The position numbers and the translations under genes are program-made. Below are positions 33,623 to 42,883 of a DNA stretch of 64,000 nucleotides, piece after piece (position 1 is the first letter of the stretch; the number at the start of each line of letters is the position of its first letter). The DNA is from Oscillospiraceae bacterium. Lineage in GTDB: Bacteria > Bacillota > Clostridia > Oscillospirales > CAG-272. The notes beneath the pieces are model-generated. The model did not search any database. It had not been told where the DNA came from and was given only the letters and a program-made list of their open reading frames with translations. Where the stretch lies: assembly GCA_015064155.1 (NCBI GenBank), contig SVST01000006.1:54548-118547 (forward strand), given 5' to 3'.

Positions 33623-36106
33623 ATGAAAAAGATGACATTTCGCGCCCTTCTTTTCCTGTTGACCGTTTGTCTGATTTTGACGGGCTGCTCAACCAACGAA
33701 AAGAAAGCCCCTGAAACAACCGATAACGGAATGACCGAGGTTCCAAGCAGTTCTGCTTTTGAAACGATAGCCTCTTCCGCGGAAGACCCCGCGACTTCCG
33801 AGGTAGAACCGGAAACTTCTATAGAAGAACCTGAAACGTCCGAGGAAGAGCCTGAAACGTCCGTAGAAGAACCCGAAACTTCCGAGGAAGAGCCTGAAAC
33901 TTCCGTAGAAGAACCCGAAACTTCCGAAGAAGAGCCTGAAACTTCCGAAGAAGAGCCTGAAACTTCCGTGGAAGAGCCTGAAACTTCCGTTGAAGAGACT
34001 GAAACTTCCGAGGAAGAGCCTGAAACTTCCGAAGAAGAGCCTGAAACTTCCGAAGAAGAGCCTGAAACTTCCGAAGAAGAGCCTGAAACGTCCGTAGAAG
34101 AACCCGAAACTTCCGAAGAAGAGCCTGAAACGTCCGTGGAAGAGCCTGAAACTTCCGTTGAAGAGACTGAAACGTCCGTAGAAGAACCCGAAACTTCCGA
34201 AGAAGAGCCTGAAACGTCCGTAGAAGAACCCGAAACTTCCGAAGAAGAGCCTGAAACTTCCGTGGAAGAACCTGAAACTTCAGAGGAAGAGCCTGAGACT
34301 TCCGAGGAAGAGCCTGAAACTTCTGTAGAAGAGCCTGAAACTTCCGTGGAAGAGCCTGAATCCTCCGACGAAGAACCCGAAACAGACCCCGAACCGATCG
34401 ATCATGTGATCACTCCCAAAAATGCGGCTGAATACCAAATCGTTTACCCGTCTGCCTCCAAATACCTCAAGCACAAGGAAAAAGCAGAGGAATTCTGTTC
34501 CGCATACAATGCAAAGTTCGGAACCAAGCTGTCCCCCGTGGCGGATACCGATGCAGTTGACGGAATGAAAACCATTGTCGTGGGATTCGTAAGCGATGCC
34601 GAAATCAAATCTCTGCTTGCCCCCTTGCACGATGCCGACAGCCTGATTGCAACGAGTGGCAACCGCATCCTCTTGATTTCCGCAAGTGAAAACGGCTTGC
34701 AGGATGCTATCGACCGTTTTTGGGATACGTATTACACAAAATCCCCCAGAGCCATCCAAATTGCAGCCGAAACATGGGATCCCCATACCGAATTTTTGCT
34801 TTCCGATAATCTTGCGATCAACGGAGTCAGCATTACCAAATACCGCATCGTATTCCCTGCCTATGAAAACGAAATTTACCGTTACATCGCGTTTGCTTTG
34901 TACGATTATTTTGCCCGGAATGCGGGGGTCACGCCTCTGCATCCCGTTACCGACAATCAACGCGAAATCGAATATGAAATTCTGATTGGCCCGACGAACA
35001 GAGAAGCGTCTAAAAAGCTCTCCACGATTTCTTTTGGTAATGCCGAATATATTTTCTGCGCAGACGGCAACAACAAGCTGGTATTCCAAGGGCTTGATAT
35101 GTATGCAGGCTCGGCAGTGTACGAGTTTATCAGCAAGTACTTCCCCGATGATGGTTCGCTTGATCCCTTGGCATACGTGGATGCAACAGGCTTCCCCACC
35201 GAGCCCGAGGTAAAAAGCTTTACCTTCCCCGAGGCAACCTCGGTGATTATGATGATCGGTGACGGAATGGGATCCAATCACATTGAATCCGCACTGCAAG
35301 CCGGAACCATCAGCCACTTCTTCGGCTATGATCTTCCGTATCAAACCTGGTGCAAAACCTATTCGGTTTCGGGTACTACCGACAGTGCGGCTTCCGCAAC
35401 CGCACTTGCCACCGGATATAAGACTATAAACGGATACGTTGGCAAAAATTCTTCCGGCTCGAACGTGGTAAACGTCAGCGAGGTTGCTGCGTCGGTCGGT
35501 GCAAACGTTGCCGTCATCACAACCGATCTTTTGGACGGTGCAACTCCATCCGGCTTTAACGTACACTCCATCAGCCGCACCAATTCGGCTGAAATTTTGG
35601 AGCAGTTCAGCGCAAAGCTCAAAAAAGGCAGCCTGATGATTGCGAAAGGCAAGGACGAGGGCGTTACGGGACTTTTCCTGGAAACGCGAAAAGCACTGCA
35701 AACCATCTCCGAGAAGAACAGCCGTTTCTTCATCATGATTGAGGAAGCGTATACCGATAAGGGCTCGCACAGCAACAATCTTTCGCAGTCCAATAACGCG
35801 GTCAAGAATCTCAACGAGGCGATTGGCTACTCGATCGCATTCGTCATGCTCCATCCCGACACGGCACTGATTATCACGGCTGACCACGAAACCGGAGGCT
35901 TGACCAAGGCAAGTGACGGAACCTTCTATTACACCACAACCGGCCATACCAATACCAACGTTCCCTACTTCGCATTGGGTGGCAAGGACGTTGCCGATTT
36001 CATCAACACCGATGAAACGCTGGAGAACGTATGGAACGCCATGTTCATCGCGTCCGTATACGGAAGAGAAAACTTTGGCGACCCCAACTACCGTTACAAC
36101 AAATAA
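33623..36106 (+). CDS. Surface-anchored alkaline phosphatase lipoprotein with acidic heptad repeats
   Basis: 827 residues. Residues 1-22 are a lipoprotein signal ending in ILTGC. About 60-255 is a linker of 28 heptads of the form EEPETS(V/E). Two related alpha/beta modules follow at about 265-400 and 405-530 (YQIVYPSASKYL and YRIVFPAYENEI). The C-terminal PhoA-type domain has MMIGDGMG (metal site), the phosphorylated Ser in TDSAASATALATGYKT, IEEAYTDKGSHSNN, ADHETGG and GHTNTNVP. It would release phosphate from organic esters outside the cell, held off the membrane by the linker. AAAGGAG precedes the ATG. Monocistronic. Confidence 0.92.
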   Translation: MKKMTFRALLFLLTVCLILTGCSTNEKKAPETTDNGMTEVPSSSAFETIASSAEDPATSEVEPETSIEEPETSEEEPETSVEEPETSEEEPETSVEEPETSEEEPETSEEEPETSVEEPETSVEETETSEEEPETSEEEPETSEEEPETSEEEPETSVEEPETSEEEPETSVEEPETSVEETETSVEEPETSEEEPETSVEEPETSEEEPETSVEEPETSEEEPETSEEEPETSVEEPETSVEEPESSDEEPETDPEPIDHVITPKNAAEYQIVYPSASKYLKHKEKAEEFCSAYNAKFGTKLSPVADTDAVDGMKTIVVGFVSDAEIKSLLAPLHDADSLIATSGNRILLISASENGLQDAIDRFWDTYYTKSPRAIQIAAETWDPHTEFLLSDNLAINGVSITKYRIVFPAYENEIYRYIAFALYDYFARNAGVTPLHPVTDNQREIEYEILIGPTNREASKKLSTISFGNAEYIFCADGNNKLVFQGLDMYAGSAVYEFISKYFPDDGSLDPLAYVDATGFPTEPEVKSFTFPEATSVIMMIGDGMGSNHIESALQAGTISHFFGYDLPYQTWCKTYSVSGTTDSAASATALATGYKTINGYVGKNSSGSNVVNVSEVAASVGANVAVITTDLLDGATPSGFNVHSISRTNSAEILEQFSAKLKKGSLMIAKGKDEGVTGLFLETRKALQTISEKNSRFFIMIEEAYTDKGSHSNNLSQSNNAVKNLNEAIGYSIAFVMLHPDTALIITADHETGGLTKASDGTFYYTTTGHTNTNVPYFALGGKDVADFINTDETLENVWNAMFIASVYGRENFGDPNYRYNK
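33805..34392 (+). repeat. 21-bp tandem repeat coding 28 acidic heptads
   Basis: Twenty-eight consecutive 21-bp units such as GAAGAGCCTGAAACTTCCG, differing mostly at synonymous sites and at the V/E position. Near-identity of units makes length change by slippage or recombination likely. Confidence 0.95.
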
Positions 36107-36119
36107 ATCAAACAACAAA

Positions 36120-36153
36120 AACCGCCCCAAATCGCGTTTGATTTGGGGCGGTT
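36120..36153. terminator. Bidirectional terminator between phosphatase and Mrp genes
   Basis: A 14-bp perfect stem, AACCGCCCCAAATC with GATTTGGGGCGGTT, loop GCGTTT. Confidence 0.9.
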
Positions 36154-36157
36154 CCGT

Positions 36158-36997
36158 TTATGCCTTTTTCTCTTGTATTTTGGAAAGGATCGTTTCGGCA
36201 GCCTGATCCAGATACTCCACGTCAAGCTTTTCGATAAGACCTGCGTCCACGTGTGCTGAGATCTGCGGATCCATGGGAAGTCTTGCCAACAGATCATATC
36301 CGAACGATGCGGCAATCTCTTCGATGTGGCTATCCCCGAACACGCGGATCTCCTTGCCGCAATCGGGACATTTCACGTAGCTCATGTTTTCCACCAAGCC
36401 AAGCACCGGAATGTTCATCATATCCGCCATGTTTGCCGCCTTGCTGACGATCATGGAAACCAATTCCTGCGGGCTGGATACGATTACGATACCGTCAAGC
36501 GGCATGGTTTGAAAAACGGTCAGGGGCACGTCACCGGTTCCGGGAGGGCAATCCACCAAAAGAATCTCGGCATCCCACACGGTATCCTTCCAAAATTGCT
36601 GCACCGTGTTGGAAATAATCGAGCCTCGCCATACCACGGGCTTGGTTTCGTCGCCCAGCATCAAATTCACCGACATCACCTGTATCCCCGTTTCGCTGGC
36701 GGGCGGCAGCATTCCCGTTTCATCACCAAACACCTCGGCATCGCGCATACCGAACGCCTTCGGGATCGAAGGACCCGTAATATCGGCATCCAAAATACCC
36801 ACGCGATATCCCTTGCGTTGCAAAAGCACGGCAAGCATAGAGGTCACGAGCGATTTTCCGACTCCGCCCTTTCCGCTGACCACACCGATCACGTGCTTGA
36901 CACTGCTTTTTTCGTGTGCGGGAATCAAAAAGCTTGTTTTTTCTCTTGACGAGCAGTTTTGAGAACAGCTCGAGCAATCATGCGTACATTCTGACAT
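36158..36997 (-). CDS. Mrp/NBP35-type ATPase, Fe-S cluster carrier
   Basis: 279 residues. Carries and transfers [4Fe-4S] clusters to target proteins in an ATP-dependent way. The deviant Walker A GKGGVGKS is at 42-49, VDCPPGTGD at about 148-156, and the cluster-binding CPDC at 210-213. The N-terminus is Cys-rich (CTHDCSSCSQNC), a second possible metal site seen in Clostridia members. The ATG at 36997 follows GAGAGGATACGG; longer frames lack a ribosome-binding site. Monocistronic. Confidence 0.93.
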   Translation of the reverse strand: MSECTHDCSSCSQNCSSREKTSFLIPAHEKSSVKHVIGVVSGKGGVGKSLVTSMLAVLLQRKGYRVGILDADITGPSIPKAFGMRDAEVFGDETGMLPPASETGIQVMSVNLMLGDETKPVVWRGSIISNTVQQFWKDTVWDAEILLVDCPPGTGDVPLTVFQTMPLDGIVIVSSPQELVSMIVSKAANMADMMNIPVLGLVENMSYVKCPDCGKEIRVFGDSHIEEIAASFGYDLLARLPMDPQISAHVDAGLIEKLDVEYLDQAAETILSKIQEKKA

Positions 36998-37088
36998 TTT
37001 CCGTATCCTCTCGTTTCTGTATATGATAGCCTTGTTATTATACACCCATTGTGTCTAAAAAACAAGGGCTATTTCATATTTTCCAAAT

Positions 37089-37469
37089 CTAAAAAATTTC
37101 AACGTAAGACGTGTGATAACGCTCCTGAAAATCAACCGCCGCAAGAATCTCTTCTTTCGTAAAGCGCATTCCCCGGGGCGCGCCTACCAGCTTATCCTCT
37201 ACGTCGTCGGTACGAAACACGATGCCGATGATCTGCGCGTCGTAGGCGGTCACGGGAGTATCAATTCCCAACAGATAAACGTCCAGCTCCTCCGCATCGC
37301 CTCCCAAAACACCGGGGATATATCCGTAATTGATGGGGTAAATCAAGTCATACCCCTTTTTGTGATGCACGTATCCGATCGGACGGTCGATCTCGATATG
37401 AACGGTTTTTCCAAGATAAGACTCGGCTTGCGCGCGCCGTTCCTCTACGGTCATAAAGCCAGCTTCCAT
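37089..37469 (-). CDS. Short inorganic pyrophosphatase-like protein
   Basis: 126 residues. IEIDRPIGYVHHKKGYD, YPINYGYIPGVLGGDAEELDVYLLG and the following acidic residues match the core of family I soluble pyrophosphatases, but the protein is about 50 residues shorter than the E. coli enzyme. Some catalytic residues of the C-terminal region may be missing, so activity on PPi is likely but not certain. The start could be 37469 or the Met at 37454 (MTVEERR); neither has a clearly better ribosome-binding site. Confidence 0.8.
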   Translation of the reverse strand: MEAGFMTVEERRAQAESYLGKTVHIEIDRPIGYVHHKKGYDLIYPINYGYIPGVLGGDAEELDVYLLGIDTPVTAYDAQIIGIVFRTDDVEDKLVGAPRGMRFTKEEILAAVDFQERYHTSYVEIF

Positions 37470-37600
37470 TTCCCTTTGTTTCCTTCATTTGGATTTTTCC
37501 CATTATAGCATATTTTCACAAAAAAAGCAAGAGCATTCCCTCTTTTTGCGATTTTTGGACAAAATTTGAAAAAACCGCGAAAAACATATCCGTTTTCCCT

Positions 37601-37628
37601 TGCATTTTTTTGGATTTGCGGTATAATA
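37601..37628 (+). promoter_or_regulatory. Probable sigma-A promoter of gpmI
   Basis: TTGCAT at 37601-37606, 16 nt, TATAAT at 37623-37628. Confidence 0.65.
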
Positions 37629-37691
37629 GTAGTTGTGAAAATATGGGCTTTTCCATTTTGGGAAGCCAATTCAAAAACGGAGGAATCTAAC

Positions 37692-39350
37692 ATGAAGAAG
37701 CAATTACAAAAGCTGGAGCAATTTCAGGGTGTACGGGGTCCCGTGCTGACCATCGTCATGGATGGTGTCGGTCTTGCCCCCGATACGGTATCCAATGCCG
37801 TAGCAGGTGCATATACGCCCAACCTTGACGCGCTGATGAAAAACTATCCCATGGTTTCCCTGAAGGCACACGGAACCGCAGTCGGTCTTCCCTCCGACGA
37901 TGATATGGGTAACAGCGAAGTAGGACATAATGCACTGGGTGCCGGTCAGGTCTTCGCGCAGGGTGCCAAGCTGGTTTCCAACTCGATTGAAAGCGGCAAG
38001 ATGTTCGCATCGGCAACCTGGCAGGAGCTGGTTGCCAACGTAAAGGCAAACGGCTCTACCTTGCACTTCCTCGGACTCTTCTCCGACGGGAACGTTCACT
38101 CCCATATTGACCACCTCAAGGCAATGCTGGCGCAGGCAAAGACAGAGGGCGTTTCCCGCGTACGCGTACACATCCTCTTGGACGGTCGTGACGTTGGCGA
38201 AACCTCTGCGCTCGACTATATCAATCCCTTTGAAGCCTATCTCGACGGTCTGCGCGACGCAAGCTACGACGTCAAGATTGCATCGGGCGGCGGACGTATG
38301 ACCATCACCATGGACCGCTACGAGGCAAACTGGGCAATGGTTGAAGCCGGCTGGAAAACGCACGTACTGGGTGAGGGCAGACAGTTTGCAAGCGCAGCGG
38401 AGGCTGTACAGACCTATCGCGACGAGCTGAAGGTCATCGACCAGGATCTCCCCGCCTTCGTCATTGCAGAAAACGGCAAGCCCGTTGGTACCGTAGAAGA
38501 CGGTGACAGCGTCATCTTCTTCAACTTCCGCGGTGACCGTTCCATCGAAATCTCCCGCACCTTTGAGGCAGGCAGCGACTTCGATAAGTTTGACCGCGTT
38601 CGCGTTCCCTCCGTGGTTTATGCCGGTATGCTCGAATACGACGGTGACCTGCACATTCCCTCCAAGTACCTCGTATCTCCCCCCGAAATCACCAATACCA
38701 TGAGCGAATACATGGCAAACACCAAGATTCCCGTATTGGCAATCTCCGAAACCCAGAAATACGGTCACGTAACCTACTTCTGGAACGGTAACAAGTCGGG
38801 AAAGTTCGACGATGCTTTGGAAACCTATATTGAAATTCCCTCCGACGTCGTTCCCTTTGAGCAAAGACCTTGGATGAAGTGTGCGGAGATCACCGACGCG
38901 CTCCTGGAATGCCTCAAGAGTGGCAAGTATCAGTATCTGCGCGTCAACTTCCCCAACGGTGATATGGTCGGTCACACCGGCTCCTTGGCGGCAACCCGTT
39001 GCTCGATGGAGGCACTTGACCTACAGCTTGGCAGAATCCTGCCCGTTCTGGATTCGCTCGGCGGCGTTGCGCTGATCACCGCTGACCACGGAAACGCAGA
39101 CGAAATGTACGAAATGGACAAGAAGTCGGGTCAGCCCAAGGCAGACAAGAACGGCAACTACAAATCCAAGACCAGCCATACCCTCAACCCCGTTCCCTGC
39201 ATCATCTACGACAACACCGATGCAAAGAACAGCTACACGGTCAAAAAGGACGGCAGCTACGGTCTTTCCAACGTCGCGGCAACCACTGTTAACCTGATGG
39301 GCTACAAAGCTCCCGAGATGTGGGACGAGTCGATCATCGAAGTAAAATAA
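37692..39350 (+). CDS. gpmI: 2,3-bisphosphoglycerate-independent phosphoglycerate mutase
   Basis: Interconverts 3- and 2-phosphoglycerate with two metal ions. 552 residues. VLTIVMDGVGLAPD carries the first metal Asp, DDMGNSEVGHNALGAG the phosphorylated Ser, LLDGRDVGETSA the substrate loop, and ITADHGNADEM with KTSHTLNPVP the last metal ligands. It is longer than the Bacillus form (about 510), with extra residues between ADHGNADEM and TSHT. CGGAGGAATCTAAC precedes the ATG at 37692. The PHP gene starts 2 nt after its stop. Confidence 0.95.
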   Translation: MKKQLQKLEQFQGVRGPVLTIVMDGVGLAPDTVSNAVAGAYTPNLDALMKNYPMVSLKAHGTAVGLPSDDDMGNSEVGHNALGAGQVFAQGAKLVSNSIESGKMFASATWQELVANVKANGSTLHFLGLFSDGNVHSHIDHLKAMLAQAKTEGVSRVRVHILLDGRDVGETSALDYINPFEAYLDGLRDASYDVKIASGGGRMTITMDRYEANWAMVEAGWKTHVLGEGRQFASAAEAVQTYRDELKVIDQDLPAFVIAENGKPVGTVEDGDSVIFFNFRGDRSIEISRTFEAGSDFDKFDRVRVPSVVYAGMLEYDGDLHIPSKYLVSPPEITNTMSEYMANTKIPVLAISETQKYGHVTYFWNGNKSGKFDDALETYIEIPSDVVPFEQRPWMKCAEITDALLECLKSGKYQYLRVNFPNGDMVGHTGSLAATRCSMEALDLQLGRILPVLDSLGGVALITADHGNADEMYEMDKKSGQPKADKNGNYKSKTSHTLNPVPCIIYDNTDAKNSYTVKKDGSYGLSNVAATTVNLMGYKAPEMWDESIIEVK

Positions 39351-39352
39351 TC

Positions 39353-40066
39353 ATGACACAGTACAAAACAGAGCTACACGCGCATACCAGAGAAGCCAGT
39401 GCCTGTGCCGATTTTTCGGCACAGGACGTTGCAGACAAGTATATCGCGGCAGGATACACCACGTTGGTGCTCACCAACCATTACTCCCAAACGAGAATGA
39501 AAAAGGATCTGGAGGCAAACGGCATCAGCTGGGTTGAACATTTTATCGGGGCTTACCGTAAAATGCGCGACTATGCCAAGGGAAAGCTGAACGTCCTGCT
39601 TGGCTGCGAGATCCGTTTTCCGGAAAACGACAACGACTATCTGATCTTCGGTCTTACCGAGGAGCTGTTGCGTAAGTATCCCGATATGCACATGATGAGC
39701 CACAAGACCTTTTCGACCTTTGCGCGCGAAAACGGGCTTCTCTTCGTACAAGCACATCCTTTCCGTAACAATATGGTGGTCGTCAACCCCAAATATCTGG
39801 ACGGTATGGAGGTCTATAACGGACACTTCAAGCACGATTCGCGCAATCACCTTGCAAACGAGCACGCGCTTCGAAACGGTTTGATCCGCACCTCGGGCGG
39901 TGATTTTCATCATCCCGAGCACGTACCGGGAGATGCGGGAATTCTCACCGACTTCCCCATCACGTCGATGGAGGAGCTGGTACAAACGCTCAAAAGCGGT
40001 CAGTATACCCTGATGTGCCGCGGCAAGGCGGCACAGCGCGACGGTATGTCTGATTTTCACGCGTAA
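39353..40066 (+). CDS. PHP-domain phosphoesterase-like protein
   Basis: 237 residues. ELHAHTREASACADFS opens with the H-x-H metal motif; LTNHYS, GCEIRF, QAHPFRN and SGGDFHHPEH supply the later metal ligands of the PHP fold (relatives of histidinol phosphatase and the DNA polymerase III PHP domain). It is translationally close to gpmI (2-nt gap). Likely a trinuclear-metal phosphatase or nuclease; substrate unknown. Confidence 0.85.
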   Translation: MTQYKTELHAHTREASACADFSAQDVADKYIAAGYTTLVLTNHYSQTRMKKDLEANGISWVEHFIGAYRKMRDYAKGKLNVLLGCEIRFPENDNDYLIFGLTEELLRKYPDMHMMSHKTFSTFARENGLLFVQAHPFRNNMVVVNPKYLDGMEVYNGHFKHDSRNHLANEHALRNGLIRTSGGDFHHPEHVPGDAGILTDFPITSMEELVQTLKSGQYTLMCRGKAAQRDGMSDFHA

Positions 40067-40098
40067 TCCGTAAATCCCATTGAAAAAGGAGTAACACC

Positions 40099-40665
40099 AT
40101 GGAACAGAGCTTGGATACCTTAAAAATACAATGCGAAAGCTGCCAAAAATGTTCTTTGGGCGCAACTCGCACGAACCTTGTGTTTGGAACCGGTAACGCG
40201 AATGCCAAGCTCATGTTCGTGGGCGAAGCCCCCGGAGAACAAGAGGATCTTTCGGGCATTCCCTTTGTCGGTCGTGCGGGACAGCTGTTGGACAAATTCC
40301 TGTATGCGGTCGATATCGAACGAAAAGACGTTTACATTGCCAATATTCTCAAGTGCCGTCCGCCGAAAAACCGCGATCCTCTCCCCGAAGAGGAGGATGC
40401 TTGCATCGGATATTTGCGGGAGCAGGTACGCTTGATCCGTCCGCAGGTCATCGTTTGTTTGGGTAGAATCTCTGCTATGCGCATGATTAAGCCGGATTAC
40501 AAAATCACCAAGGAACACGGACAATGGGTGCAAAAAGGCAACTTTTGGATGACCGCCGTGTACCATCCCGCCGCGCTTTTGCGCGATCCGCGAAAAAAAG
40601 AGGAAATGCTTGAGGACATGAAACGCATTGCAGAAAAGCTTTCCGAGCTGAACCCCAAGGAGTAA
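40099..40665 (+). CDS. Family 4 uracil-DNA glycosylase with [4Fe-4S] cluster
   Basis: 188 residues. Removes uracil from DNA in base excision repair. Cluster ligands are C15, C18, C86 and C102 (CQKCSL, LKCRPPKNRDP, DACIGYL). Motif A is GEAPGEQED (43-51) and motif B is HPAALLR. AAAAAGGAGTAACACC precedes the ATG. Same strand as the PHP gene (32-nt gap) and the AEC gene (4-nt gap), so one operon with gpmI is possible. Confidence 0.94.
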   Translation: MEQSLDTLKIQCESCQKCSLGATRTNLVFGTGNANAKLMFVGEAPGEQEDLSGIPFVGRAGQLLDKFLYAVDIERKDVYIANILKCRPPKNRDPLPEEEDACIGYLREQVRLIRPQVIVCLGRISAMRMIKPDYKITKEHGQWVQKGNFWMTAVYHPAALLRDPRKKEEMLEDMKRIAEKLSELNPKE

Positions 40666-40669
40666 CCGC

Positions 40670-41641
40670 ATGAATTTTTCCGCTTTACTTTCCATCATCC
40701 TGACCCTCTTTCTTCTGTTGGTTTGCGGCTTGGTCGCACGCAAGGTCGGCGTGATAAACGACGCGTCCTCAAAGGGGCTGTCGCGCCTGATTATTTCGAT
40801 CGGTCAGCCGGCTATGATCATTGCCGCGCTGGCAAGCGCGGAATATACAAAGGAAAATCTGACCGTTGCATGGCAGGTGACCTTGATCAGCTTTGCAATG
40901 CACTCGCTCCTTGCCCTTTTGGCGTTCGGCATCTGCCGATTGCTCAAAAAGAATCCCGATCAGATCAAAATTTTTGAATTTTCTTTGGTATTCGGAAATT
41001 GCGGCTTTATCGGATTCCCCATTTTGGATTCGATTTTTGAAAAATCGCTCGGTCCCGGTGCGGGCAGCTTCATGGGTGCGTTCTACGTCATCAGCTTCCA
41101 CTTGTTTCTGTGGACGTGGGGCATCATCATCCTGGCGCGCGGACGCGAGGATATCCGCATGACCCCCAAGAAAGCGATTTTCAACTACGGTACGATTCCC
41201 TGCGCCATCGGTGTGGCGATGTATCTTTTCAAGCCGATTTTTGACATTACGGCAGAATTTGATTTTCTCGGAAAATCGCTGAACTATCTGGGCAATCTCT
41301 GCACACCGATTTCGGTATTGATTACCGGTGCCTTGCTTGCAACGCTCCCCTTGCAAAAAATCTTTACCAACAAACGCATTTATCTGCACGCAGCAATCAA
41401 GCTTTTGGCACTTCCCGTGATCTTTTGCTTTCTTGCCAAGCTTTGCGGACTCTCGGATACGTACCTGTTGATGGTGGTTGCCATGGCAGGTGTTCCGAGT
41501 GCCGCAACCATTACCATGCTTGCCGAGCTTTACGACATCGAGCCCGCCTACGCATCGCAAACGGTTGGAATGACCTCGGTCCTCTCCACCGCTACGCTCC
41601 CCGTGGTGATGCTCTTGGCAGAGTGGGTTTGTACGATTTAA
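40670..41641 (+). CDS. AEC family transporter (auxin efflux carrier type)
   Basis: 323 residues with about ten membrane helices in the 5+5 inverted-repeat layout of the AEC (bile/arsenite/riboflavin) superfamily. RLIISIGQPAMIIAALAS and FGNCGFIGFPILDSIF are typical first-half segments, and MAGVPSAATITMLAELY belongs to the second half. Bacterial members export or import organic acids such as malate; the substrate here is not evident. It begins 4 nt after the glycosylase gene and ends at a terminator. Confidence 0.9.
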   Translation: MNFSALLSIILTLFLLLVCGLVARKVGVINDASSKGLSRLIISIGQPAMIIAALASAEYTKENLTVAWQVTLISFAMHSLLALLAFGICRLLKKNPDQIKIFEFSLVFGNCGFIGFPILDSIFEKSLGPGAGSFMGAFYVISFHLFLWTWGIIILARGREDIRMTPKKAIFNYGTIPCAIGVAMYLFKPIFDITAEFDFLGKSLNYLGNLCTPISVLITGALLATLPLQKIFTNKRIYLHAAIKLLALPVIFCFLAKLCGLSDTYLLMVVAMAGVPSAATITMLAELYDIEPAYASQTVGMTSVLSTATLPVVMLLAEWVCTI

Positions 41642-41660
41642 AAGAAAAACAAAATATACA

Positions 41661-41695
41661 AAAAAACACGATGGACGAAATCCATCGTGTTTTTT
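41661..41695. terminator. Terminator after the AEC transporter gene
   Basis: AAAACACGATGGA-CGAAA-TCCATCGTGTTTT with A and T runs on the flanks; bidirectional with the convergent DUF5694 gene. Confidence 0.93.
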
Positions 41696-41705
41696 GATAG
41701 TAAAA

Positions 41706-42443
41706 TCATATATATTCTCTTACATCAACCAACTTTAAATTATTGTCTGCCTCAATCAACTGCTTTAAAAGTTTCAAATGTCCCGCACCATATATGATAA
41801 ACAGCCGCTTGCTGTTCATCGCTAACCGTTGAATATTTGCAAAAATTCTCAAATTTCTCTCATACCATGCCGCTACCATTTGGGTTCCCGAATATGTCCG
41901 GTCTGCCTGAACAGCATTTGCCTGTATGTAGGTACCATGATGCAAATTGATCCATTTTTCATCATTCAAATATTTTATAAGTTCGGTAATTGAAGCCTTG
42001 GGCTCTGTTGCCGAATACTCCTTAAATCGTTTTTTTGCTTCCAACAGATGTGCATCATTTGATCTCATTGGAGTCATATCCAACCGTGCATAGGAATCTA
42101 TCGCGTAAATTTTCGAATGCGCAAGCATTTTCCCCAAACGGTAACCGATTTGTACTGTTTCATTGTGATATACGATTGGATAAACTTTATCGTGTATGTA
42201 GATTTCTCCAAGCGTCTCTCGTTTCATCTTTTCGATATCACTCAGATCTTTCAAACAAAACTTTTCATACGAGCTATCAATGTATTGTTGGGACGAGTGC
42301 TCCGCTTCAACGGCAATGGTATCAGGATTAAATTTTTGTAGTTTATTCGATAACTTTTGTAATTCCTTTTGTGCTTCAAGAGAATAGAAATCAATTGGTT
42401 CTTCCATAAAATGAAATGTACCCAGAAGTAAAATTTCGGTCAT
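41706..42443 (-). CDS. DUF5694 domain-containing protein
   Basis: 245 residues. ILLLGTFHFMEEP, PDTIAVEAEHSSQQY and RLFIIYGAGHLKLL match DUF5694, which resembles the TraB/EreA fold with conserved His and Glu; its activity is unknown. The ATG at 42443 is preferred to a TTG seven codons upstream because AAAGGAGATGAG lies before it. It is AT-rich compared with core genes and sits directly downstream of a broken REP-associated transposase, as does the HAD gene at 14646 relative to the intact one. Confidence 0.8.
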   Translation of the reverse strand: MTEILLLGTFHFMEEPIDFYSLEAQKELQKLSNKLQKFNPDTIAVEAEHSSQQYIDSSYEKFCLKDLSDIEKMKRETLGEIYIHDKVYPIVYHNETVQIGYRLGKMLAHSKIYAIDSYARLDMTPMRSNDAHLLEAKKRFKEYSATEPKASITELIKYLNDEKWINLHHGTYIQANAVQADRTYSGTQMVAAWYERNLRIFANIQRLAMNSKRLFIIYGAGHLKLLKQLIEADNNLKLVDVREYI

Positions 42444-42686
42444 TGATGACTCATCTCCTTTCAATCAATTGATCAATCTATTTTTCCGGTTCAATCTACC
42501 ATATATAACACATCTTGAGTCCAATATAGTGGATTTTCAGATATATATTTTATATGTGTTTCATAGTCTCGCAAGTTACGGATAATATGATCGTGTGATC
42601 GATATTGCCAAATGTTTTCCCCAAATTCTTTATTACAAAATCTTTTAAAAGTTGAAATAAAACGCGATACAGCTGAATTTTGCGCT

Positions 42687-42712
42687 GTAGGGACCGGCGT
42701 CCTCGACGGTCC
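42687..42712. repeat. REP-like palindrome inside rayT pseudogene, copy A
   Basis: GTAGGG tail at 42687, then GGACCG-N10-CGGTCC. Encodes the NGPSRTPVPT segment after the HUH motif, the same place where the intact gene has its copy A. Confidence 0.85.
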
Positions 42713-42857
42713 GTTTTCAGTTGAAGTTATGCTTAATAAAATGTGAAGATGATTCGGCATAATCACATAATCATCTATTGATATCTCGTTGTAAAAATCA
42801 TTCAGTTGATTGAGGTACTTCTCCGCGATTTTACCATAGGACGTTAATTCTATAAAC

Positions 42858-42883
42858 GGACCGTCGGGGACGCCGGTCCCTAC
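42858..42883. repeat. REP-like palindrome inside rayT pseudogene, copy B
   Basis: GGACCG-N10-CGGTCC followed by CCCTAC, inverted relative to copy A. Encodes VGTGVPDGP, aligned with LGTTISRP of the intact gene. Confidence 0.85.

Noticed and set aside
34280..36130. 616-residue open frame antisense to the phosphatase gene
   Set aside because: Composition mirrors the sense codons and covers the repeat region; not a gene.
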